Part shown: in pieces, positions 55,823 to 64,000 of the stretch
How the letters are laid out: the number at the start of each line of letters is the position of its first letter
How positions within the stretch are numbered: position 1 is the stretch's first letter
Assembly: GCF_025780075.1 (NCBI RefSeq)
Contig: NZ_JAOXHM010000004.1
Location: 62,001-126,000 of the forward strand
Origin: Ureaplasma sp. ES3154-GEN
Lineage (GTDB): Bacteria; Bacillota_I; Bacilli_A; Mycoplasmatales; Mycoplasmoidaceae
Length of the DNA: 64,000 nt
Reading direction: 5' to 3'
Translations under genes and position numbers: made by a program
The notes under the pieces: generated by a model
The model's input: the letters and a program-made list of their open reading frames with translations, nothing else
Told to the model about the DNA's origin: nothing
The model's database searches: none

Positions 55823-56945
55823 TGTTACACAATGATCAAAATTTTTAGTAACAAAAATGTATTTATTACTAATTAATTTTTTATATTTTTACTCAAAGGT
55901 CAAGTATAAAAATTGCTTAATTTAATTGGTTTACGATTTTTTTTGATGTATTTTTGGATTTACTTTTTAGAGTAAATATAGTTCATGCATGCAAATGGTC
56001 TTGGTGATGATTTTGATTTATAAAATCTAAATTAGAATACAACAAATGCAATACACAGCAGGCATTATTTCAATCCTTTTCTAATTCTATTAGACTATCT
56101 ATTTATCTATCACAAAAACTATAATTTTCTTGGATTATTTCTAAATACATACATTAATTCTATGCAGGAATTTTTTTAAAAAAAATTTAGATTTTAGGAC
56201 TTCTTTCATTTTCTTTAAAACATTATTACTTTGTCCAGCAAAGACTGATTTAACTACTCTTTTATTAAAAGATATTATAAGACCCGAGTATACACTTGAA
56301 ACTTATAAGCCTATTACAATTTTGATAACTAATAACAACAAAAGCTAAAGAATATAAAGTGATTACTATTGATAATGTAATTGCAAAAAAATTTAAAAAA
56401 TATGTAGAATATCAATATGATTAGAACATACCATTTTTCTGAACCGGGCACATTAAAATAATTGGTCATACTTTTTTACCAGCTGTTGGTGATGCGATCT
56501 ATCAGTTGGTTTTTTTATTGTCAAAGTAACTAAAAAAGCCCTTTTGATAATCAAAAAAATTAAAAACAAAGAAAATGTTGAACATATGAAAAATGTATTA
56601 AATTACATATAATTTCCAAGATTAATCACTAATATGTAAACCTGAACTAAGTTTTCTCACAGAAGTTCTTGCGATTAATGCTTTTTCTAATATAATATTT
56701 GTGAATAATGAAAAAATCAGTGATTTTATAAAAATTAAATCTCTTTTTATAAACAAATTTTTCAATATGAGTTAATAGCAACAGAATTGTATTTTGCTAA
56801 AAATTACCACCAAGTGATAGTTAATATATTGATGTTGTGATACATCTTACTTATTTATATTTGATGTTTCAAAGCATAACTCATTTGAATTGGATAGTTC
56901 ATTAACATTTGAAAAATGAAATAAATATACGAAATAGGTGATATA
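55823..56945. other. Gene-free, decayed region
   Basis: About 1.1 kb without an ORF of any strength in either strand, even with TGA as Trp. Short broken readings (for example VITIDNVIAKKFKKYVEYQ near 56360 and TFLPAVGDAIYQLVF near 56470) suggest remnants of one or more old genes, but I cannot identify them. Confidence 0.5.
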
Positions 56946-57428
56946 GTGAAAATCTTTAATTATTTAAATTGAAAAGTATTTACAGATGGGAAACAACAAA
57001 CTCAAATAGATAACAATGGAAAATGAATGTACTTTTTTAAAATAGGTATTGATGATGAATTTGTTGATAAAATTTGTGAAAGAGTAATCAAAGAAAATAT
57101 TGTTAAAAATTGTAAGAGAACATTATATGATTCAAATCCAAACCAAAGAGGAGTTGTTTGTTTCTTTTTACCGTATGATATAAATGGAAGTTTAGAACAT
57201 CATAAAAAATTATTAAAATTTATGATTGAAAATAATTTAATTCCAAAGACTAAAACTAAAAAATTATATGATATCAGTTTTAAATTAGATTCTCAAACAA
57301 ACGCTAAACAATATACAACTACAAAAATTTATGGAAACAATTTAGTTACACAAGAAAACGTTCAAAAATTCGAACCTGTTTTAAAATTATCTAATTTTGT
57401 TAAATTAGAAACAGGAGAATTCTTTTAA
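56946..57428 (+). CDS. Orphan hypothetical protein
   Basis: A 160-residue basic soluble protein read with three TGA codons as Trp. I chose the GTG at 56946, which follows AGGTGAT at proper spacing and opens MKIFNYLNWKVF; a downstream ATG would lose the first 27 residues. No motif is recognised. It stands alone between decayed stretches, with its own terminator, near the Type III restriction system. It may be cargo of a mobile element or a defence-related gene, but nothing in the sequence proves this. Confidence 0.65.
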
Positions 57429-57435
57429 TAAAAAT

Positions 57436-57461
57436 AAACACCTTTTAAAGGTGTTTTTTTA
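57436..57461 (+). terminator. Terminator of the orphan gene
   Basis: AAACACCTTT paired with AAAGGTGTTT, followed by Ts. Confidence 0.85.
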
Positions 57462-57590
57462 TTTACAAAAGTAAAACTATTATCAAGAGCAGCATTTAAT
57501 AATACCTTATGATTATTGTTATTGTTAAAGAACATATAACGAATATTTAATAACAAAGGTTTTAAAACACATTTATTAATTATTAAAGAT

Positions 57591-57630
57591 AACAAAACAA
57601 CATCACTTTGTGGTGTTGTTTTGTTCTTTG
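57591..57630. terminator. Long hairpin in the decayed region
   Basis: AACAAAACAACATCA pairs with TGGTGTTGTTTTGTT (two G-T pairs) around CTTTG, giving a 15-bp stem. It is probably a left-over terminator of a lost gene. Confidence 0.6.
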
Positions 57631-58360
57631 TTTTTAATGCTCTTTATTTTTTACAACAAACTTTTTAAGAACATACACATCAACTCATAAATTAGAGGGG
57701 AAGAAATGGGTATATTCTACTTGCTATGTTTTGTTAATTGAAATTCAATAACAAAAAGGTAAAATCATTTAAAATTTATGTTTCGTTGATTTTTTTAACA
57801 TATCCTTTTTTGTGCTTGCTGATTTTGGTTTTTTGTATGCGATTTTGTAATTCGAGTACTGGGGTATAGGTCGAGTATTACTGTAAGATAAGCAGATATA
57901 ATAACATTTAAGTGAATTTTAATATTAATTGATTTTTACAATCAAAGTTATCTACCTTATCAAATGTAATAAATATAATCTATTTTTGCTTACATTTATT
58001 GACAATAAATAATCTTTGTCCAATTTATGCAGCAGATATGATTTTTGGATCTGTTTATTCCTATAACAATATTATCATCTTATATCCCACTTGTAAAATT
58101 ATGGCAGATTTCCACCTCTTTACTTTATATTGACAAATCAAGTTTATTTTGCGCTTTAACTCCAAGGGTAAGAAAAAATGATTAATTTCTCATATCTTTT
58201 TTAAAATCTTTAATCGTTATTTTCTTTTTATGATTTGTTTTACTTTACTATATTTTTCTTTAATAAATATAAGACATTATTATTCAAGACTATTTATTCT
58301 TGAATTTCTGTTTGTTCCATTATTGAACTTGCTAAATCTGCTTAGGATCTTTTTAAACGA

Positions 58361-58399
58361 AAAAAGAGCTACGGTATTAGTTTTGCGCTAGCTCTTTTG
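58361..58399 (-). terminator. Candidate terminator after res
   Basis: AAAAGAGCTA and TAGCTCTTTT form a 10-bp stem around a 17-base loop. In the minus direction it leads into Ts, 126 bases beyond the res stop. Confidence 0.5.
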
Positions 58400-58524
58400 A
58401 ATAATTAAAGAATTATATGGTTTAAACTATAAACTTTAATAAAAAACAATAAATATCTAAACTAAAGACTTTGGATATAAAAAATATAAATCCCACAATT
58501 GTTTGCGTTTTAGAATCATTTTAG

Positions 58525-60879
58525 TTACACAGATGGTTTAAACTGTTTGATAAGATCATAAACTCATTGAATACTTTTGTTAATGTTTTTATTATTTTGG
58601 ATTTCATTGTCAATATCATCGTTTGTGCTCCCCCCACCAGCGATAAAAAATTTGTTATCATCATTGTGTTTTTGGTTAACTTGAAGTAATAAAGAACTAA
58701 CAATTTGTACAGGAGTTGATTTTCGGTTGTCTAACTGGTAATAGCTTTTGTATGATTGAATAATATTATTTGTTTTATTTTCATCATTATCATTATTATA
58801 GTCCTTGATTTCAATACTAATTTGGTGTTCAATTTTATTGGTTTTGTAAATCAAAATAAAATCAGGAAATTGCTGATGAATATTAAAATTTGCATCATAA
58901 TAATCATAAGATAGCCCATCACTAAGGGTATTACGATAAATCGCAATATTTGCATATTTTGCTTCGTTATGCATAAATAGTTTTTTGATGGCTTCGATAA
59001 AAAACACTTCGTTTTCAGAATCAAACGAATGGGTCTTGCTTTTATTGTTCTTAGTTTTTTTATTTAAATTATGAACGAGTTCATATTTAAAATTTAAGGC
59101 GCTTTCTTTGAATTGGGTTTGATGATCATCGTTGGTTAGAAGATTAATTTCTGCGGGTAATTTTTTATCATAAATGAACTTGAATTCCCGAATATTTTTT
59201 TGGTCAATCAGTTCTTTTCGTTGTGTAGCAATGTAATTTTTAATTTTGGGGTACAAGTCCTTGATTAAGGTGTATCACAGCAGTGGGGTAAATTCATTTA
59301 GGGTATCAAAATAATTGTTAATTTTATTAATTAAGGATTGGGTAAAGATGTTGCTTGTTTTCTCGAAAAAGTTATTAATATAAACACTAAGCTCAATTGT
59401 GTTATTGATTTTTTCAGTAACATAATCTTGTCTACTGATTTTCGTGCTTTTGCCAATTAGGAATTTTTTGGCAGCAACTTCTTTTTTGTAGAAATCATAA
59501 CTAGATTTTAATAAACCAAACAAATGGTTTTGAATATATTTGACAATTAAATTGTCATCAACTGCAATAGCTGCAACTTCTTTATTAATTTCTCCATAAT
59601 AAAACAAATTATCTACACTGTCAATATTTAATTTATAGGTTTTAATTTCACAATCTTTAAAAAGCTTATCAAAACCAGTAAAATTGGAATAAACCCAGTA
59701 TTTATACGCTCAGGAATTAGTTTTAAAATTAAAATTGGGATCAGGGTTGCGTTTGATTCTTCCAAGTGTTTGGGCTGTTAAGTTTTCGGATGAAACCTTA
59801 CGTAATTGCACAAGCATACACGCACGGGGAATGTTTCAACCAGTTGCTGGACCAACTTTAAAAATAATGACATCAATATCAGAGTTTCTTTTGGAAACTT
59901 CTTTTAGTGTAGCCTGACCACGTAGATTAGATGATATTTTCTCGCTAGCAAAGTATTTTGCATAAGTGAAATTGTATGATTCTAATTTCTTAATAATTGC
60001 CCTAATATTAACTTCAAATTCATCAGATTTTTCTGCTTGTTTATCACTGACCTGAATTAGCATTGCGGGGTTAATTTTGCCCATTAAACCCTCTTCACTG
60101 GCGTAACGCTTTTTAATTTTTTTAAATTCCTTGCAGGCGATGTTCAATAAAATATCATCATCAATAACAGACTCTGCAGTATTATCGACACCTTTATTGA
60201 CCATAGGAACTGTTTTTAGTAATTTAATGTCATCTTTTTTTAGTTCATTTTCTGTGATTTTCACTTGTTCATACTGATTATTCGGGGTGGCTGTCATATT
60301 GATTTGAAAATTAGCAATCTTTGACATTTTTTTGTAAAAGTTTTTAGTGTCTTTGTTATCTTTTTTCTCGCTCGTTCCAACATGCGCTTCATCGCGAATA
60401 AAAACAACAAAGTAATGGTTAGCAATTTCGTTGATAAATTTATCTAGTATCCCTTGTTCAGTATATATTTTTTTCGCCCCAAAAGAAGAAGCGCCTAAAA
60501 TAAATACTTTGTTAGGTTGGGGTTTAAAAGAATAATCAGCGTCTTTAGCGTTGTTTTTGGTGCTGGATGGTGACTCTTTACGTTCAAAGATAATCTCATG
60601 CCGGTTTTGTAAATAGGAATTGTATTCATTAAAATTATCTTCCATTTGCTTGGGTAATTCAGCATTTGAGAGGGTCATAATCACAAACAATAAGGGCTTT
60701 TTATTTTTTTGCTTATTTGTTGTGATTGCCCAATCAATAAAGTTGGCCATCATGAAGGTTTTTCCCGAACCAGTGGGAGCTTTAAATTCGATGATTTTCG
60801 ATTCTTGTTGTAAATATGCATAGTTAAAATGGCTAAGCAACTGCTTAACCGCTTGTTCTTGAACACTAGTTAGTTTCAT
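58525..60879 (-). CDS. res: Type III restriction endonuclease subunit Res
   Basis: A 784-residue helicase-nuclease of a Type III restriction-modification system. Superfamily 2 motifs are in order: APTGSGKT (34-41), DEAH near 165, TATPN (motif III) near 195, and QTLGRIKRNP (motif VI) near 370. The C-terminal nuclease PD...ExK is FPDFILIYK near 670 and SIEIKDY near 688. Several TGA codons, including one at 59836, are Trp. The length is somewhat below typical Res (900-1000 residues). The ATG overlaps the mod stop by 14 bases. Res needs Mod to bind DNA, so it should be silent while mod is out of frame, unless a second mod exists. Confidence 0.9.
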
Positions 60880-62561
60880 TATCTTCCCTTTCTAAAGAAT
60901 ATAAGTTGGATAAGTTATTTAATAGTTCTTCCTCAGAAACTGATTCAATACCAAAGTGTTTTAATGACTCACGTAGCATATCTTTTAAAATTTGCGTATT
61001 GTCGTTATGGTCGTTAATATCGATTGAGGAATATTCTAGATTAAAAACATCTAAATTTTGTTTATATGGTTCATTTTTTTCACTTCATTTAAAAGTTTCA
61101 TTATTAGTGCCAATGCCATTGTTAATCCGGTATAAGCGCTCATAAGTTACATCATCAGCAATGTTGTTTTCGTTGTTTGTCACAATCGTGTAGGTACGAT
61201 TTCCCCCATCTTCTTTGTTAAGTTCTAAAACCGCATGTCCTGTTGTTCCTGAGCCTCCAAAAAAGTCTAAAACACGGGCGTTTTTGTTTGGAATTAGATT
61301 AACTAGATACATAATTAATTTATGTGGTTTAGGAAAAGAAAAATCTTTATTATTTAAAATTGATATTAGGTTTCTTTTGCCTGCACTTGTAGTTATGTTG
61401 TTATCGAAGATTATATTATTAAAATTATTCCCTCTTTCTCTTTTTATTATTTCGTTTTTATTATTGTCAAATTTGACTTTTTGATAAATTTTTCTATAAG
61501 CTTTTCAGTAGTACAAATTATTTTTTTTATCAAATTTTTGCTGAATTTCAATAAAGCCTAATTTTTTTTGTGATAAAAAAGTGTCTAGCCCTAATGTGTA
61601 TGCATATGATTTAGGAATTATTTTATTTCTGTAATTTGAAAACGATGTTCCATCGGGAGCTATTATTTCATAATCTAGAGAGCTAGAATATTTAAAACTT
61701 GATTTTGAACAAACATGATCTAAATCAGTTAATTTATATTTTCCTCTCTCTTCTAAAAATTCATCACTTAAGTTAAAGCTATTTTTATCAATAGGGATAG
61801 AATTATACAAAACATTATTTTTATTTTTTGCATATAAAATTATATATTCTGTTTCAATTTCAATATTAGCTTTGTCTGAACCGCCGCCAGTATTCTTATT
61901 TCTTCATATTAAATTAGTAATAAAATTCTCTTCACCAAAAATTTCATCCATTAAGACTTTGAGATACGCCTGTTCATTATCATCAATGGATACAAAAATA
62001 ACGCCATCGTCTTTTAACAATTTCTTAGCTAAACATAGGCGTTCGTTCATCATATTTAATCAACCATTACGACTAAATTTATCCCGGTAAATAAATTTAG
62101 ATGCACTGATGTTTTCTTTGTCGTTAGCCGAATTATTGCCATCAGTGTATGCGGATTCGGTGTTATAGGGAGGATCGATATAAATTACATCGTAGTTATA
62201 ATTTAAGCCGCGTCTCTCTCTCTCTCTCTATGACTAATAAGTTCTTTAAGCCATCATAGTTTTCACCAATAATTAGACTGTTTTGGTTTTTAGCACCTTC
62301 AAATTTAAACGATTTTTCTTGGTTATATTTTAGGATTGAAATCATTTTGTTATTAATTTCAGGTGCGATATCAAATGTAAAACCAACCTTAACGCGTTGC
62401 ATTAAAAATTGATAAACATTTTGTAATTCTTTTTTATTCTCTACATTATCTAAGATCATTTTACACAGTCTTTTTTGGTCTTTGTTTAAATCATTGACCG
62501 ATAATTCTTCTATTTTCGTTTTATAATTCTCAAGTAATTGCGAATAATCGATATTTTTCAT
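60866..62561 (-). CDS. mod: Type III DNA adenine methyltransferase Mod, phase-variable and out of frame
   Basis: The N-terminal frame (about 120 residues from ATG 62561, with a strong AGAGGAG site) runs into a GA repeat of eight units and then stops 6 codons later. The remaining 430 or so residues lie in another frame: DPPYN near restored residue 130, GWLNMMNERL, DFFGGSGTTGHAVLELN and a C-terminal domain. DPPY before FxGxG gives the beta class of N6-adenine enzymes, as in Type III Mod. A repeat of nine (or six) units would join both parts, so this copy is switched OFF rather than dead. Other breaks are TGA (Trp). The end overlaps res by 14 bases. Confidence 0.88.
62213..62229 (-). repeat. (AG)n dinucleotide tract in mod
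   Basis: Eight TC units plus a T on the plus strand, that is A(GA)8 in the coding direction. A change of one unit shifts the mod frame. With eight units translation stops at TAA soon after; nine or six units restore the full frame. Confidence 0.95.
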
Positions 62562-62705
62562 ATTAACTCCTCTTTATAACATTGATATAAATATTATATA
62601 TAGATATTTATATTTGAATTATAAATGTCAAAAAATTAAGTTTATGTTCATTATTAATTAATAAAAAATAGGAAAAAAATTAGTTTTAATTTGAATGTTT
62701 TTAAA

Positions 62706-62737
62706 AAATAAAAAAACAGAACCGTTTGGTTCTGTTA
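62706..62737 (-). terminator. Terminator of the rluD-tsaB operon
   Basis: AACAGAACC and GGTTCTGTT around a 4-base loop, T-rich in the minus direction, just after the tsaB stop (62751). Confidence 0.85.
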
Positions 62738-62750
62738 GCTTAAATAAAAA

Positions 62751-63320
62751 TTAGACAGGTTGTTTTACATAGTTAATAACATATTCATCAATGTTTTTTA
62801 CCTGTGTGAATAGTTCAAAAGGTAAATTTTTTAAAAGATATTGATAATCATAAGTTTGTTCATTGATAACTATTGGTATTAAATCAGAGTGGTTTAACAT
62901 ATACTTATCAACGTCATTTTTTTTAATAATAAAATATTTCTGATCATGATAAGCATACATTTTATCCCCTTTAGCATCTAAAAAAGCTAAAGTATTTGTT
63001 ATGTGCTTTGTTAATAATTTCAAATGATCACAGACATATAAATTTATATCATAAGTAATCATTAGGGTTTTTGCAATAATGCTAGCAACCCGTAAACCCG
63101 TAAAACTACCAGGTCCATTGTTTAAATATATTGCCTGTAGATTTTTTTCAATGCTTAAATTATTTTCCTCAAATAAATTAAAAATAATTTGGTTGACAAT
63201 ATCGGTCAAATTATTATTAGTTAAGCGGATTTCGCTGGCAATTAGTTGCTGATTTATGTCGTATAAACCAATGATACAGAATTTAGAAGTTAAATCTAAA
63301 AATAAACTAGTATTCTTCAT
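62751..63320 (-). CDS. tsaB: tRNA threonylcarbamoyl adenosine modification protein TsaB
   Basis: A 189-residue TsaB (YeaZ), the partner of TsaD in making t6A at position 37 of ANN-reading tRNAs. The ASKHA-type opening SLFLDLTSKFCIIGLYD and the signature LNNGPGSFTGLRVAS near 67-81 are clear. No TGA codon occurs. The start overlaps the end of the rluD-like gene by 14 bases, and a terminator follows. Length is a little short, as in other mollicutes. Confidence 0.93.
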   Translation of the reverse strand: MKNTSLFLDLTSKFCIIGLYDINQQLIASEIRLTNNNLTDIVNQIIFNLFEENNLSIEKNLQAIYLNNGPGSFTGLRVASIIAKTLMITYDINLYVCDHLKLLTKHITNTLAFLDAKGDKMYAYHDQKYFIIKKNDVDKYMLNHSDLIPIVINEQTYDYQYLLKNLPFELFTQVKNIDEYVINYVKQPV

Positions 63321-64000
63321 AAAAATGGTTTTTCAATCATTCAATCTTTTCTTTAAATTCGAGTGGCAAATCGGTTTTTAACAAGATTTTTGTGTTCGTG
63401 TAAGGATGGATAAAGGACAAATAATATGCGTGCAAGAATTGTTCGTAATCTGAGATTTTTTTCTGATTAGAATAAAGTGGGTCATTCAATACAGGATGAT
63501 TCATATATAACGAATGCACTCTAATTTGATGTTTACGACCGGTGATGATTTGAACATCAACAAGTGCTGAGTTTTTATATTGTTCTACTACGTTAAAAAT
63601 GCTTAATGCATCTTTGGTATTTTTAGCAGGTGGTGTTTGCATCCTCAAACTATCATCATAGCTATAACCAATTGGTTGGTTAATTGCGAAACGCAAATGT
63701 TGATCATCAAAGCGATTTGCAACGAGTGCATAGTATTTTTTGTCCACTCTTCGGTTGATAAATAATTGTTGAACTTTTTCATAACTAGCACTGTCTTTTG
63801 CAAATAAGACAATACCTGATGTATGTTTATCAATACGATGAACTAAATAAAATTGGGGAGTTTGCAAATAATATTGCACTGCGTTTACCAGGGTGTTTTG
63901 TTCGTTAAATTGTGAAGGATGCACAAGCATTCCGCTAGGTTTATTAACAGCCAGAAAATATTGATCCTCATAAACAATTTCTAAATCATAAACATAATCA
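63307..64000 (-). CDS. RluD-type pseudouridine synthase (5' end outside window)
   Basis: At least 230 residues of an RNA pseudouridine synthase of the RluA/RluD family, continuing past the right edge. The catalytic segment HRIDKHTSGIVLFAKD contains the Asp nucleophile (RIDK/RLDxxTSG). NKPSGMLVHPS upstream and TGRKHQIRVHSLYMNHPVLND downstream are family motifs. A TGA at 63337 is Trp, and TAG at 63307 lies inside tsaB. The N-terminal S4 domain, if any, is not in the window, so RluD, RluC or RluB-like specificity cannot be decided. RluD, which modifies 23S rRNA, is the most likely. Confidence 0.9.

Larger units (their letters stand above)
57462..58524. other. Gene-free, decayed region upstream of the restriction locus
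   Basis: About 1 kb without a convincing gene. It includes two hairpins and, near 57705-57860, the debris of what looks like a membrane or signal-peptide reading: a GAGGGG ribosome site and MGIFYLLCFVNW, then after a stop a hydrophobic stretch ending CMRFCNSSTG. Likely pseudogene remains. Confidence 0.45.

Noticed and set aside
62196-62561. Stand-alone 121-residue protein
   Set aside because: It is the N-terminal part of Mod cut short by the GA tract, not an independent gene.
1-64000. CRISPR arrays, insertion-sequence transposases or rRNA genes
   Set aside because: No regular spacer-repeat array, DDE or IS-type ORF, terminal repeats or rRNA sequence was found. The repeats present are short coding repeats.

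Overview
The window comes from a wall-less mollicute of the Mycoplasma/Ureaplasma type. Nearly every gene only reads through if TGA is Trp (translation table 4). The DNA is AT-rich, genes overlap or abut, and cell-wall genes are absent. The gene set is typical of the group: single-chain glyS, recU, secDF next to apt, and an rpsP-trmD-rplS block without rimM. All coordinates here join ORF pieces that a standard-code translation would split at TGA. I cannot name the species.

Layout. 1-4.4 kb: hisS, aspS, a hypothetical gene and convergent recU. 4.5-20.4 kb: an accessory island of three giant surface or secreted proteases. Two tandem lipoproteins (1738 and 1459 aa) end in a DUF31/MIP-type trypsin-like serine protease domain with intact His/Asp/Ser. 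Opposite and convergent to them is a 2073-aa membrane-anchored protein. It has repeat modules, a FIVAR-like segment, an M26 N-terminal-like segment and a HELTH zinc site, which together resemble the streptococcal IgA1 protease/Zmp family (M26). 20.6-33.6 kb: housekeeping (rpsP-trmD-rplS, a YitT-family protein, tRNA-Gly, plsY, a phosphohexomutase, cdd, dnaJ-grpE behind a CIRCE operator, hemW, a NifU-like protein, udk, rpmF) plus small membrane proteins. 34-39 kb: a large acidic protein and a coiled-coil protein in one operon, then folD and a small sigma-factor-like gene. 39.1-42.2 kb: five tRNAs, trmN6, a divergent pfkA, a methyltransferase and tRNA-Leu. 42.3-47.6 kb: ybeY-era-recO-glyS-dnaG on the minus strand. 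47.7-55.8 kb: secDF, apt, rpsU, argS, a strongly altered pgk and an M42 peptidase. 55.8-62.6 kb: a second accessory region with decayed sequence, one orphan gene and a Type III restriction-modification system. Its mod gene carries an (AG)n tract that puts it out of frame here. 62.7-64 kb: tsaB and the truncated rluD-like gene.

The parts most worth attention are the M26-like protease beside the two DUF31 proteases (a candidate immunoglobulin-degrading locus), the phase-variable mod gene, the PGK-like protein whose conserved arginines are changed to Lys and whose nucleotide loop is missing, and the small sigma-like gene with a hairpin over its ribosome binding site. Family assignments rest on motifs and remembered family features; no database search was run.
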